DNA of 64,000 nucleotides from Roseiarcus sp963748545 (lineage in GTDB: Bacteria; Pseudomonadota; Alphaproteobacteria; Rhizobiales; Beijerinckiaceae), in assembly GCA_963748545.1 (NCBI GenBank), contig CAVVJO010000006.1, forward strand, positions 71,990 to 135,989, in the 5' to 3' direction. The notes under the pieces were generated by a model that was not told where the DNA came from, did not search any database, and saw nothing but the letters and a program-made list of their open reading frames with translations. Below, piece by piece: positions 1 through 11,142 of the stretch (the first letter of the stretch is position 1; each line of letters opens with the position of its first letter). The position numbers were made by a program, and so were the translations under genes.

Positions 1-767
1 TCGAAAGCGGGCGCGTCGGCGCGCTCGCCGCGCTCGACAAGCACTATCTCGCCCACGAATATCTGGTGCGGGAATCGCGGCCGCTGTTCGTCACAGAGGT
101 TCGCGCCGCCGTGCGGGCCATCGGCCTCGTCCCGGTCGGCTCCGCCTACCTGGTCGACAATTACGACCGCTTCGTCCTGCGCGCGGCCGCCCGCAAGGTT
201 CTGGACCGCATCGCCGACGACGACCTGCGCGAGCTCGCCCGCGACTGCTGCACCGAGCGGCCCTTTCGCAGCGACGTCTTCGCCCGCGAGGCGGAGCGGA
301 TCGACGACGCCGAGCGGGTGCGGCGGCTCATGGCGAGCCGCTTCATGTTGGCGCGGCCGGCAGCGGCGGTCGCGTTCCGCGCCGAGACGCCTTCGGGAAA
401 GCTCAAATTCGAGAACGACGGCGCGCGCCAAGTCGTCGCGGAGCTCGGGTGCGGCCCGAGCCGCCTCGTCGATATCCGCCGCGGCTCGGTCTCGCGACGC
501 GACATCCTAGCGAATGTCCTGACGCTCTCCGCGGCTGGAGAGCTCTGGCCCGTCGACTCCTTCGGGGAGGCCCCGGTCGCCCTGATCGAGGCGATTTTCC
601 GGCGCCTCGACGGCCCCGAGGAAATCCTCATCCTTCCGCTGTCCAACGGCGCAGCCCTCACCGTCCCGAAGGGACTGCTGCGCCGCCTGCGCGACGGTCG
701 CCCGCTCGATAATTACCCCGGCTGGCAGGATTACCTCATCTCTCTCGGTGGACCTGGGCAAGTCTGA
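1..767 (+). CDS. C-terminal part of a methyltransferase with regulatory domain
   Basis: The reading frame is already open at base 3, so the gene begins before the window and only its last ~255 residues are visible. The stretch LDKHYLAHEYLVRESRPLF and the following helical region resemble the methyltransferase regulatory domain (PF10119) that follows the SAM-binding domain in a family of class I methyltransferases; the catalytic domain itself lies outside the window. A GTG inside this frame at base 66 is not the real start. The substrate cannot be told. It lies upstream of two double-glycine peptides on the same strand, but 375 bases separate them, so a functional link is only a guess. Confidence 0.6.
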   Translation, partial: ESGRVGALAALDKHYLAHEYLVRESRPLFVTEVRAAVRAIGLVPVGSAYLVDNYDRFVLRAAARKVLDRIADDDLRELARDCCTERPFRSDVFAREAERIDDAERVRRLMASRFMLARPAAAVAFRAETPSGKLKFENDGARQVVAELGCGPSRLVDIRRGSVSRRDILANVLTLSAAGELWPVDSFGEAPVALIEAIFRRLDGPEEILILPLSNGAALTVPKGLLRRLRDGRPLDNYPGWQDYLISLGGPGQV

Positions 768-1142
768 GACGCAATCTCTGTGACGGGGGGTATTTAACGT
801 CACTATGATCGTATGATTGCAGGCGGCTACCGACCGCGCGGCGATCCGGCTTTCGCCGTCCTTCTTCGTGCAATCGCGCCATCACATCCGGCGAGAATTC
901 GCGTCAGACGGATCGGCATGGCGGCCGCCAGGGAAGCAAAGAGCTCCGCCTCGAAATCCGCGAACGAAGCAGCGCGCTAGGTAATCCCAACGTAATCCCG
1001 CAGTCCTGTCGTGCATCATAAGGCATCGCCGTCATCGCGCCGTAATCGGGGACCAGGGATTAGAGACTGATGGGCAATATTCATTGTGCTAAGCGCCGAA
1101 ATCCAGGCCCTGGCGCGGCCGGACAAGCGAGAGGCGACGTCC
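768..1142. other. Intergenic stretch with no recognised gene
   Basis: I see no convincing coding frame, RNA gene or hairpin terminator here. The stretch should hold the promoter of the first small peptide gene; a GAGAGG ribosome-binding site lies at about 1129-1134. Confidence 0.5.
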
Positions 1143-1328
1143 ATGACCGGCAAACAGCGACAACATTCGACCGACGAAACTAGAGAAGCGTCTGCGCCGC
1201 AGGCGAACCCGCCTGCGCCGGACTGGCCGGTCAAGACTGGCAGAGATGTCGAAAGCGAACTGAGCGATGATCAGCTGAAGCAAGTGGCGGGCGGGCAAGG
1301 CTGGAACAAGATCAAAAACAATCAATAA
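1143..1328 (+). CDS. Small double-glycine leader peptide (putative secreted peptide precursor), copy 1
   Basis: A 61-residue protein starting at ATG 1143, preceded by GAGAGG about 9 bases upstream; a GTG 57 bases earlier is in frame but has no clear ribosome site. The first ~38 residues are polar. Then comes ELSDDQLKQVAGG, a typical double-glycine (GG) leader motif of the kind cut by C39-peptidase ABC transporters. After GG only ten residues remain (QGWNKIKNNQ), without cysteine. The same motif recurs in the gene at 1611. No peptidase/transporter or maturation enzyme is present in the window. It may be a bacteriocin-like, signalling or RiPP-type precursor; the leader is clear, the function is inference. 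Confidence 0.7.
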   Translation: MTGKQRQHSTDETREASAPQANPPAPDWPVKTGRDVESELSDDQLKQVAGGQGWNKIKNNQ

Positions 1329-1466
1329 GCTTGCCGACCGAGGCGAGGCCCGCCCGCTGACGGGGGCGTGAGGGTCCGTCGGGATTGGACTGGACTGCAC
1401 CCCGAAGGTGAGACAGGGCGAAAAGGATTACGCGGCTTCCGGCATCTCCGAGGGCCGATGTTGACG

Positions 1467-1489
1467 AAGCGGCTGAAGCGCCGTTTTTT
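1467..1489 (+). terminator. Probable intrinsic terminator after the first GG peptide gene
   Basis: A seven-pair stem (AAGCGGC with GCCGTTT, one G-T pair) with a six-base loop is followed by a run of six T. It lies ~140 bases after the first peptide gene and before the second, so the two are probably separate transcripts. Confidence 0.45.
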
Positions 1490-1610
1490 GCTAGAACCAA
1501 AAGTCATCGAAGCCGAAACGCCAACACTTCTGCGTGTGGGGTACATCACAGCGGACGTTATGGGTTCTTGCTACGTTCGTCTGTGAGCCGGAAGATTTGA
1601 GGAGACAGAT

Positions 1611-1811
1611 ATGACGGAACAGAAAGCAGGCCGACCCCCTGAGAATTCGGCGTCAACATCATCGCACGGGTCTTCTCCAGAAAAGTCGACGGAAGACAAA
1701 AAGGTGGACATCGAACTCAGCGAAGACGAACTGAAAGGAGTTTCGGGGGGCGCCGCGCCCACAAAGGCGTGGGGGTTAGTGGTCGGGACTCTCGCGTCGC
1801 AAGCCGTGTAA
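1611..1811 (+). CDS. Small double-glycine leader peptide (putative secreted peptide precursor), copy 2
   Basis: A 66-residue protein with a good ribosome site (GAGGAG, about 7 bases before ATG 1611). The polar leader ends in ELSEDELKGVSGG, clearly homologous to ELSDDQLKQVAGG of the gene at 1143. The predicted core after GG is 19 residues, AAPTKAWGLVVGTLASQAV, which is hydrophobic and rich in small residues, as in class II microcin-like peptides, and lacks cysteine. Core and leader differ in length from the first copy, so this is a diverged pair rather than a recent duplication. Export and function are inferred from the GG motif alone. Confidence 0.7.
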   Translation: MTEQKAGRPPENSASTSSHGSSPEKSTEDKKVDIELSEDELKGVSGGAAPTKAWGLVVGTLASQAV

Positions 1812-2042
1812 GCGACCTCAGCGTCATCGCCCTGTTCACCGTCGCCAACGGCACGTCTCCCGCTTGGCGGCAGGGCGTTCCGGTCTCCATATTCGTCGAC
1901 CACGTGCAACTCGACCTCGTCCCTCAGAACGGCGAACCGATTCCAGACCGAGACCGTCGCGGCGAAGCACCACCGCCTGCAAGGCGCGGACAGATCGGAC
2001 ACAATTCCGGAATCAAGAAATTCTTCAAATCAGCTCGGTAGC

Positions 2043-2127
2043 TGGTGGGGGAGGTAGGACTCGAACCTACGAAGGCTTAGCCAGCGGATTTACAGTCCGC
2101 CCCCTTTGCCGCTCGGGACACTCCCCC
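2043..2127 (-). tRNA. tRNA-Tyr (anticodon GUA)
   Basis: The minus strand reads a full class II tRNA: acceptor GGGGGAG pairs with CTCCCCC, discriminator A, and an encoded CCA at 2043-2045. The anticodon arm GCGGACTGTAAATCCGC gives anticodon GUA. A long variable arm and the T-arm GGTTCGAGTCC are present, as expected for bacterial tRNA-Tyr. Confidence 0.95.
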
Positions 2128-2327
2128 AAGGTCCGGCAAGCTCGAGGAGCCTTTCGGACGAAAACGCCCCGGTGGTGCCGAGGCGTGGGTCACGGCTTAT
2201 GTTTCCTCGACCCGGAGGCTGTCAACTGGAAAATCGCCGCTCGCGGCTCCCCGCCCCCTGGGGTGCTGGCGAGAATGCGCGAAGCGGCTTAGAGCTTCGG
2301 CGAGGCCCTGAGCCGCAAGGAAAAGCT

Positions 2328-3185
2328 ATGACCCGTAAGCGCGAATCGCGTGGCGCCGCGCCGCCCGCACTCGACCGGCGCCGCCCCGCCTCGCCAAAGC
2401 CGTCGCGTCCCAGGCCGGCGGCGCCTGAAGGTGAGGGCCGAGGGCGCGACCGGCCGCGCGAGCGCCGCGATTCCGACGTCGCCAAGATTTACGGTTTCCA
2501 CAGCGTGGAGGCCGCGCTACGAGCGCCGCGCCGAGCGCTGATCCGGCTCTACGCGACTGCGGCCGCTGCGGACCGCCTCAAGGCCGAGATCGACGCGCGC
2601 GGGGTCGAGATCCGAATCCTCAGTCTCGAGGACATATCTGCGCGTGCGCCCCGTGACGCGGTTCATCAGGGACTTGTTCTCGAAGCGCGGCCGCTCGCCC
2701 CGATCGATGTGTCCGAACTGCCGGCGCGCGGACTGGTCCTGGCGATCGACCAGATCACCGATCCACACAATGTGGGGGCCATCCTGCGTACTGCCGCCGC
2801 CTTCGCCGTCGACGCGCTGGTCACGACGGAACGGCATTCGCCCCAATTCTCCGGCACGCTCGCCAAGTCGGCTTCCGGAGGGCTCGAGCACGTGCCGATC
2901 TGCACGGTGACCAATCTCGCCCGCGCGCTCACGGAAATGGGCGACATGGGGTATCTCAGGGTCGGCCTCGATTCGGAGGCGCCCGCGCCGCTCGACGCGG
3001 TCCCGCTCGCCAGGCCGCTGGCGCTCGTGCTGGGGGCCGAGGATCGGGGGCTGAGGCGCCTGACGCGCGAGCGCTGCGACATACTCGCGCGGCTTGAGCT
3101 GCCTGGCGCCATCAAGAGCCTGAACGTCTCCAACGCCGCGGCGATCGCGTTGGCGCTGGCCTACGGGAAGATTGGGAACGCTTGA
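2328..3185 (+). CDS. rlmB: 23S rRNA 2'-O-ribose methyltransferase of the TrmH/RlmB family
   Basis: A 285-residue SpoU/TrmH-type enzyme expected to methylate a guanosine 2'-OH in 23S rRNA (G2251 in E. coli) using SAM. ATG 2328 has AAGGA just upstream. A ~45-residue basic, Pro/Arg-rich extension comes first, then the substrate-binding domain from IYGFHSVEAAL, then the knotted methyltransferase domain. All three motifs are visible: DPHNVGAILRTAAAF (~residue 148), LVLGAEDRGL (~230) and LPGAIKSLNVSNAAAIAL near the end. It lies between two tRNA genes. The family is certain; RlmB rather than another TrmH paralogue is the usual assignment. Confidence 0.88.
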   Translation: MTRKRESRGAAPPALDRRRPASPKPSRPRPAAPEGEGRGRDRPRERRDSDVAKIYGFHSVEAALRAPRRALIRLYATAAAADRLKAEIDARGVEIRILSLEDISARAPRDAVHQGLVLEARPLAPIDVSELPARGLVLAIDQITDPHNVGAILRTAAAFAVDALVTTERHSPQFSGTLAKSASGGLEHVPICTVTNLARALTEMGDMGYLRVGLDSEAPAPLDAVPLARPLALVLGAEDRGLRRLTRERCDILARLELPGAIKSLNVSNAAAIALALAYGKIGNA

Positions 3186-3246
3186 GCCGGAACCTCGCCC
3201 GATAACTTCAGCTCCAGCGAGCGGCGGCGTTCGGCGTCTCGCGGAA

Positions 3247-3331
3247 TGGTGCCCAGGAAAGGACTCGAACCTTCACGGCTTGCACCGCTGGTACCTGAAA
3301 CCAGTGCGTCTACCAATTCCGCCACCTGGGC
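3247..3331 (-). tRNA. tRNA-Leu (anticodon CAG)
   Basis: The minus strand folds as a class II tRNA: acceptor GCCCAGG pairs with CCTGGGC, discriminator A, encoded CCA at 3247-3249. The anticodon stem CTGGT/ACCAG encloses loop TTCAGGT, giving CAG. A long variable arm and T-arm GGTTCGAGTCC are present. Confidence 0.95.
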
Positions 3332-3519
3332 ACGGCGCGCTTCATAGGGGTGCCGGCGGCCCGATGTCAATGCCGGCGGGCCGTCCGCGCTGTTCCGTTC
3401 CGCCGCCTCGGTGAAGAGAAACGGTTCACCCTCGCCATTTGGCGCCGCTCTTGCTTTGCTTGCCAGTCCCGCTGCCGCGTGCGACATCCGCCCGCTGCCG
3501 CACGATGGAGGCGCCCCGC

Positions 3520-6301
3520 ATGGCCGTTGACCCGACCCTCGCAGATGACGTGGAAAAGGACCGGCCGTTACGGGACGACATTCGGCTGCTCGGCCGCATC
3601 CTCGGCGACACCGTCCGCGAGCAGGAGGGCGAGGAGACCTATGCGCTTGTCGAACAGATTAGGCAGGCCTCCATCCGATTCCACCGCAACAACGAGCCGG
3701 CTGCCCGGCGCGAACTTGAGGCGACGCTCGACAGCCTCAGCGCCGACCAGACCCTCGCGATCGTCCGCGCCTTCAGCTACTTCTCGCATCTCGCCAATAT
3801 CGCCGAAGACCAGCACCACATTCGCCGCAATCGGGCCCATGTGAAGGCCGGCTCAGCGGCGCGTCCCGGGTCGCTCGCCTACGCCTTTCACCACATTCGC
3901 CAACATGTCAGCCAGTCGGACGTCGCGCCCAACGCGCTGAGCACATTCTTTGATCGCGCCTTGATTAGTCCGGTGCTGACTGCGCATCCGACCGAAGTTC
4001 GTCGCAAGAGCACGCTAACCCGTGAGCTTGAGATCGCCGACCTGCTTGACGAGCGCGAGCGCGCTGAAGGGGATTCGGCCCAGCTCGCCGCGATCGAGGA
4101 AAAGCTCAGGCGCGCCGTACTCATCCTGTGGCGCACCAACATGCTGCGCCAGAAACGTCTTCGGGTGCTCGACGAGGTTTCTAACGGTCTCTCCTACTAC
4201 GACTACACCTTCTTTCGGGAGCTGCCGCGCCTCTACGGCGCGATCGAGGATGCGCTCGACAGCTTTCGATTCCGGAAGGCGCGGCCAGCGCGTGCCATCG
4301 TTCCTGCGCATCGGCTCGTGGATCGGGGGCGACCGCGACGGCAATCCGTTCGTCAACGCCGGGGTGCTGGATGAGGCGATGCGCCAACAAAGCGCCCGCG
4401 CGCTCGGCTTCTACCTCGACGAGCTGCACCAGCTCGGCGGCGAGCTCTCGCTCGCCTCCTCGCTCGCCCGCGTCACCCCCGAGCTCGAGGCTCTGGCCGA
4501 CCGCGCGGAGGATGATTCGCTGACCCGCAGCGATGAGCCCTACCGGCGCGCGGTCGCAGGCATGTATTCGCGCCTCGCGAAGACCGCCCAGGAGCTCGAT
4601 CACGTGGTGGCGCTGCGCCAGCCGATCGCGGACGCGCCGGCTTATAGGTCGGTCGACGAACTGCTGGACGATCTCGCGGTGATTGCCCACTCGCTTGAGG
4701 CGAACGGCGGCGCGATCATCGCACGCGGCCGACTTAGGGGCTTCATGCGCGCCGTCGACGTTTTCGGTTTTCACCTCGCGCCCATCGACATGCGGCAGAA
4801 CTCCGACGTTCACGAGCGCACGGTTGCCGAGATCATCGCTGCGGTCGAACCTGGTCTCGACTATCGCGCAATGGACGAGGACCAGCGCATCGAGCTTTTG
4901 CGGCGGGAGCTGGTGTCCCCGCGGCCGCTCGTCTCGCCGTATCTCGCTTACGGCGAGGAGACGGCGGGGGAGCTCGCCTTCTTCCGGGTCGCCGCGGCGA
5001 TCCACGCCAAATACGGAAAGGGCGCGATCCGCACCTCGATCATCTCGAAGACCGACAGCGTCTCCGACATGCTGGAGCTGGCGCTGCTTCTGAAAGAGGC
5101 GGGGCTGGTCACGGCGGCGGGCGCCACCGCGATCGCCATCGTGCCGCTGTTCGAAACGATCAACGACTTGCGCGCCTGCGTCGGCGTGATGGACCGGCTC
5201 CTCGCGATCCCCGAATACCGAAAGCTCGTCGAATCCCAGGGCGGCGAGCAGGAGGTGATGCTCGGCTATTCCAATTCGAATAAAGACGGCGGGTTCGTCA
5301 CCTCGGGCTGGGAATTGTACAAGGCCGAGATCGGCCTCGTCGAGGTGTTCCGCAGGCACGGCGTGCGCATCCGCCTGTTCCATGGCCGCGGCGGCTCGGT
5401 CGGCCGCGGCGGCGGCCCGAGCTACGACGCTATTCTGGCCCAGCCCGGCGGCGCCGTGCAGGGACAGATCCGCATCACCGAGCAGGGCGAGATCATCTCG
5501 AGCAAGTACTCCAACCCGGACGTCGGAAGGCGCAATCTCGAAACGCTCGTGTCCGCCACGCTCGAGGCGACGCTGCTGCAGGACGAGAGTCCGGCGCCCG
5601 ATCACGCCTTCCTCGAGATGATGGAAGAATTGTCGAAGGCGGCTTATGCCGCCTATCGAGGCCTCGTCTATGAGACCGAGGGATTCGAGCGCTATTTCTG
5701 GTCTTCGACCGTGATCACCGAGATCGCCACCCTAAACATCGGCTCGCGCCCTGCCTCGCGCAAGAAGACGACCGCGATCGAGGATTTGCGCGCAATTCCC
5801 TGGGTGTTCTCCTGGGCGCAGTGCCGCCTCATGCTGCCCGGCTGGTTTGGCTTTGGATCGGCGGTCAAGGCCTATGTCGAAGCCCATCCGGAGACGGGTC
5901 TCGAGGCGTTGAAAGCCATGCACCGGCGCTGGCCGTTCTTCCGTACGCTGCTTTCGAACATGGACATGGTGTTGTCGAAGTCGAGCCTCGCGATCGCCTC
6001 GCGATATGCTCGGCTCTGTGACGACGTGGCGTTGCGCGAAAAGATCTTCTCCCGCATTTCCCAGGAGTGGCGCAACTCGGTCGACGCGCTCAACACGATC
6101 ATGGAGCAGCCCCAGCTTCTCGCCGGCAACCCGCTGCTGGATCGCTCGATCCGCAACCGCTTCCCCTACCTCGACCCGCTGAATCACGTGCAGGTCGAAC
6201 TTTTGAAGCTGCACCGCGGCCGCGCCTCGAGCGAGAAGGTGCTGACGGGCATTCAGCTCACGATCAACGGCGTATCGGCGGGATTGCGGAACAGCGGCTA
6301 A
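3520..6301 (+). CDS. ppc: Phosphoenolpyruvate carboxylase (frame broken near 4,280)
   Basis: Carboxylates PEP to oxaloacetate, feeding the TCA cycle or, in methylotrophs, the serine cycle. ATG 3520 follows GGAGG by 9 bases; an earlier ATG at 3505 is weaker. Visible landmarks are LTAHPTEVRRKS (catalytic His), GSWIGGDRDGNPFV, LGYSNSNKDGGFVTS, the mobile loop FHGRGGSVGRGGGP, QGQIRITEQGE, and the conserved C-terminus ending GLRNSG. The total length of ~926 residues fits the family. The frame changes by one base at about 4,275-4,297, just before PSFLRIGSWIGG, with flawless homology on both sides, so a single-base consensus error is likely. It shares the neighbourhood of fumarase and a CoA-ester lyase. 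Confidence 0.93.
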
Positions 6302-6362
6302 ATCGCGCGGGGACGGCCCGAGGCGCTTGCCATCTGTCGGCTGAGGGATCAATCCTCGGCCA

Positions 6363-7157
6363 ATGGCGCTCGGCGGCTGGATTGTCCTCGTTGTCTTCAT
6401 TCTCTTGATCGGGGCGGCCGGGATCGGCCTGGCCCTGCAAAGCAAGCTGCGCGAAGGGCACAAGACGAGCCAGACGGTGGACCATGTTCGGCTGGTGGTC
6501 TCGATCCTTGTGACCTTCACCGCCCTTGTTTTGAGCCTCCTCCTGTCGGAGGTGAAGACCACCTTCGACACGTTCGACAGCCGGGTGCGCGCCTTCGCCG
6601 GCGATCTTTCCAACCTGGACATGCACCTGCGCGAATACGGCGGCGAGGGGAAGCCGATACGCGCGACGTTGCGCGAATATGTCGCCGCCGCGATCGCTGA
6701 CAGCTGGCCCGACGAACCGGCCCCTTCCGGCGCCTATCCCAAGTTTTCGACCCCCATTGGCGCCGAGCGGCGACAACTCGGGGCGATCCTGATCCGGGCG
6801 GATACGGCGATCCATCAGCTCGAGCCGCCGGACGGCTTTCATCAGAGACTCGCCCAGTCCCTCTCCGGGCAGATCGACCAGGCGCTCGCCGCCCGGAGGC
6901 GGCTCATCGAGACTGCCCACAACACCGTCTCCTGGCCGCTGCTGCTCGCGATGTCCGGATGGCTCGCCGTGGTCTTCGGCGTCTTCGGACTGCTCGCCCC
7001 TCGCAACGTGGTCGTTCATCTGACGATCGTCATCTGCGCGCTCTGCGTCGCCTCCGCGATCTATTTAATCACCGATTACAACTCGCCCTTGAGCGGGCCT
7101 TTGCGCGTGTCGAGCGACGCGATGCGCGATGCGCTGGCCGGGTTCGACGAGCCCTAG
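6363..7157 (+). CDS. DUF4239 (bestrophin-like) membrane protein
   Basis: 264 residues with four predicted membrane segments: an N-terminal one (~5-27), one at ~43-62, and a pair at ~195-235. The central loop has a conserved pattern of FDTFDSRVRAFAGDLSNLD, and the C-terminus carries YNSPLSGPLRVSS, the hallmark of DUF4239 proteins. The family is described as bestrophin-like but its function is not established; an ion channel or membrane-stress role is only inference. It starts 61 bases after ppc on the same strand and could be cotranscribed with it. Confidence 0.75.
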   Translation: MALGGWIVLVVFILLIGAAGIGLALQSKLREGHKTSQTVDHVRLVVSILVTFTALVLSLLLSEVKTTFDTFDSRVRAFAGDLSNLDMHLREYGGEGKPIRATLREYVAAAIADSWPDEPAPSGAYPKFSTPIGAERRQLGAILIRADTAIHQLEPPDGFHQRLAQSLSGQIDQALAARRRLIETAHNTVSWPLLLAMSGWLAVVFGVFGLLAPRNVVVHLTIVICALCVASAIYLITDYNSPLSGPLRVSSDAMRDALAGFDEP

Positions 7158-7188
7158 TTCACCCGCTCCAAACGTTGACCGGCGGCCG

Positions 7189-8805
<1,617 letters not shown>

Positions 8806-8843
8806 GACCGCTTCCTTTGAATCCACTCGAGCCTTCGTTGGCC

Positions 8844-9731
8844 TCAGGCGGCCGCTCGGCTCATCGCGGCGATCGCGTCGGCGATGGCGAGCGTGCGGCC
8901 CGCCAAGTCGGCGTGCAACAACTCCACCATCTTGCCGTTGAGCTGGATCACGCCCTTGCCCGCGTTTTCCGGCAGGGCGAAGGCCTCGATGATCGCGCGC
9001 GCGCTGGAGACCTCGGCCGCCGTCGGCGCGAACACCTCGTTGCAAATGTCGATCTGGCCCGGGTGGATCAGGGTCTTGCCGTCGAGCCCCATGTCGCGTC
9101 CCTGCTCGCACTCGGCCCGGAACCCGTCGAGGTCCTTTATGTCGTTGTAGACGCCGTCGATGATGTCGACGCCGTGGGTGCGCGCCGCAACGACGCAGTT
9201 GGCGATCCAGGCGGTCATGGTCGGCCGGCCGGGGGTCAGGCGGGCGCGCGTCTCCTTGGCGAGATCGTTGAGGCCCATCACCAGCACCGCGAGACGCGAG
9301 GCGGAATCGGCGGCGACGGCGGCGATCTGGCCCGCGTTGAGAATAGCGTTGGGCGTCTCCATCATCGCCCAGAGGCGCGTCCTGTCCGGGGCGCCGTTCT
9401 CGCGCAGCACCCGGGCGGCCAGCATGATCGCGCCGGGTCCGTCGACTTTGGGCAAAAGGATGGCGTCGGGTCCGGCGGCCGCCGCGGCGATCAGGTCCTC
9501 AGGGCCCCAGGGCGTGTGGGCTCCGTTGACCCGGATCACGACTTCCCGGCCGCCGAAATCACCCTTGGCCGCCGCGACGACTTGCGCGCGCGCCGCTTCC
9601 TTCGCGTCGGGCGAAACGGAATCCTCGAGGTCGAGGATCACCGCATCGACGGGCAGCGTCGGCGCCTTGGCCAGCGCCTTGGGGTTTGAGCCGGGCATAT
9701 AAAGGACGCTGCGACGCGGGCGAGCAATCAT
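8844..9731 (-). CDS. HpcH/HpaI-family CoA-ester lyase (malyl-CoA lyase or CitE-like)
   Basis: 295 residues from ATG 9729-9731, with GGAG 5-6 bases upstream. The protein is a TIM-barrel CoA-ester lyase: RRSVLYMPGSNPKAL at the N-terminus, DAVILDLEDSVSP (acidic metal ligand), the arginine-containing VIRVNG, LWAMMETPNAI (second acidic ligand) and DGKTLIHPGQI. Family members cleave (S)-malyl-CoA, beta-methylmalyl-CoA, citramalyl-CoA or citryl-CoA. The neighbours ppc and fumarase favour malyl-CoA cleavage, as in the serine or ethylmalonyl-CoA pathways, but the exact substrate cannot be read from sequence. Confidence 0.8.
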   Translation of the reverse strand: MIARPRRSVLYMPGSNPKALAKAPTLPVDAVILDLEDSVSPDAKEAARAQVVAAAKGDFGGREVVIRVNGAHTPWGPEDLIAAAAAGPDAILLPKVDGPGAIMLAARVLRENGAPDRTRLWAMMETPNAILNAGQIAAVAADSASRLAVLVMGLNDLAKETRARLTPGRPTMTAWIANCVVAARTHGVDIIDGVYNDIKDLDGFRAECEQGRDMGLDGKTLIHPGQIDICNEVFAPTAAEVSSARAIIEAFALPENAGKGVIQLNGKMVELLHADLAGRTLAIADAIAAMSRAAA

Positions 9732-9956
9732 GACGATCTCCAGACACCACCGCGAGCATTTAATGGCAAGCTCGTCTTGCCGCCAGATGTTGCAGCGCAA
9801 AAAGCATAGAACTTAGGGCGAGGGCGGTCCCCCCGTGCGGCGGCGCCTCGGCGACAATTCCGTGTTGGCGTCGCCCGCCGCGCGCTGGTAAACGAGGTTT
9901 CGGCGGCGCGGGGCGACCCGGGACCCGTCTGCGCTTTTCCGATGCGGAGAAAAACG

Positions 9957-10253
9957 ATGGCGGTGGAAGGTGACTGGAAGCTCGTTCTCGAGACCCCGAT
10001 GGGGCCCCAGGAGGCGCAGCTCGGGGTGAAACCGACGTCCGCGACGACGTTCGATGGGACGATGAACGGCGCCGCCGGGCAGCAAACCTTCGAGGGCGCG
10101 ATCGCCGGCAATACGCTTACCTGGCAGACCGACATCACCTCGCCGATGCCGTTGACGCTCGAGTTCACCGTGAATGTCGAGGGCGACGCGCTGACGGGGG
10201 AAGCCAAGCTCGGCATGTTCGGCATGGCGCCGGTGACCGGCGCGAGGGTCTGA
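9957..10253 (+). CDS. Small conserved protein of unknown function
   Basis: 98 residues from ATG 9957 with GGAGA about 7 bases upstream. The sequence alternates short beta-prone segments with glycines: GDWKLVLETPMGPQEAQL, TTFDGTMNGAAGQQTFEGAI, and MPLTLEFTVNVEGDALTGE. This is the pattern of a small beta-barrel family that is widespread in alphaproteobacteria and uncharacterised. There is no signal peptide and no cysteine. It is divergent from the lyase-fumarase operon. Confidence 0.7.
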   Translation: MAVEGDWKLVLETPMGPQEAQLGVKPTSATTFDGTMNGAAGQQTFEGAIAGNTLTWQTDITSPMPLTLEFTVNVEGDALTGEAKLGMFGMAPVTGARV

Positions 10254-10565
10254 AGGTCCGATCGACAAGCCCGGCGCGTCGGCGTCAACAAGGACGCGTC
10301 AAGCTTGAAAGCGCGCCGCCCACCGTGCGCGCGCAAGCGTTCGGGGACAGGGGATATCAAACCTTTAGCGCCTCCCTTGCGCGACCGTTCGCTCCAGGGC
10401 CGGCGCTTCTCCTGTCTGGGGCACGGCGCGTCCTGAAGGGGACGCCGCAAGAGACCGACGGCGTCGCAATTTGCGAGTCCGTTTCGAGGGATTTCAACGG
10501 CCTGCAACGATTTTTGCCGGCCGTCGCCATTCTGCTCAGCCCCATATTCATTCTGCTCAGTCCCT

Positions 10566-10610
10566 CGTCCTGAGGAGCCTGCGAAGCAGGCGCTTCGAAG
10601 GAGGTTCCCG
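10566..10610. repeat. Short interspersed palindromic repeat (REP-like)
   Basis: The sequence TCGTCCTGAGGAGCCTGCGA, continuing to a CTTCGAAGGAG end, matches the common alphaproteobacterial intergenic repeat whose ends read CGTCCTGAGG and TTCGAAGGA around a GC-rich hairpin (GCCTGCGAAGCAGGC). A second, degraded copy-like segment follows at about 10,650-10,700. Confidence 0.5.
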
Positions 10611-11115
10611 GGGGGGTGGTCCGGAGTCCGGCGGGCGTCCCCTCGACGAGCTCCGGGGAGGCTCTTCGAGATGCGTCGCTTGCAGCGAGGGTCGCAGCCT
10701 CTTCTTGTAGGAACCCGATCGTTTCGCTCTTCGCGCGTTGACCCAAGCCGAGGGGTCGCCGATCCAAGCGGCCGGGGCGCCAGGCCCAAGTCCATGCCAA
10801 CGCGAGGCAAGGGCCGCCCATTGCCATTTTGAACGTTTTCAAGCTGTTGCCCAGCTCCCGTTGCTCTTTTCGCGCTTCCAAGGGGGCGCGCCCTCTGCGT
10901 TCCGACGCCCTGCGACCGCCTTGCGGCGGCGACTAGCGTTTGCGATCCGCCGACGGACGGAATCGCGCCTAAGGACCGCTCGAACGTCGGCCGCCCACGC
11001 GGCGCAGTTAATCCGTCGAGAACCGTTTGCGCTCTCGGCTTAAGCTCAAGGGGCATTCGGACACTGTACATGAATTCGGAATATCAGCAAGACATTGTTG
11101 CCGCCATTCTAATCC

Positions 11116-11142
11116 AAAAAATCCGCCGGCGCTTGTCGGCGG
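11116..11142 (-). terminator. Intrinsic terminator for the minus-strand GST transcript
   Basis: On the minus strand CCGCCG-loop-CGGCGG forms a stem followed directly by six T. It lies ~210 bases beyond the stop codon of the glutathione S-transferase gene, the nearest minus-strand gene. Confidence 0.5.

Noticed and set aside
1368..1586. A third small gene between the two GG peptides
   Set aside because: Its frame crosses the terminator hairpin, has no GG motif and no good ribosome site.
1864..2292. Open frame of ~140 codons across the tRNA-Tyr gene
   Set aside because: It runs through a tRNA gene on the other strand, is Arg-rich and has no domain or ribosome site.
4181..5605. Long minus-strand open frame inside ppc
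   Set aside because: A shadow of a high-GC gene; its translation is low-complexity Arg/Asp/Ala and shows no family motif, while the plus strand encodes clear PEP carboxylase.
10325..11043. Possible small proteins in the 10.3-11.0 kb stretch
   Set aside because: No ribosome sites, compositional bias towards Arg/Ser/Pro, and overlap with repeat elements.
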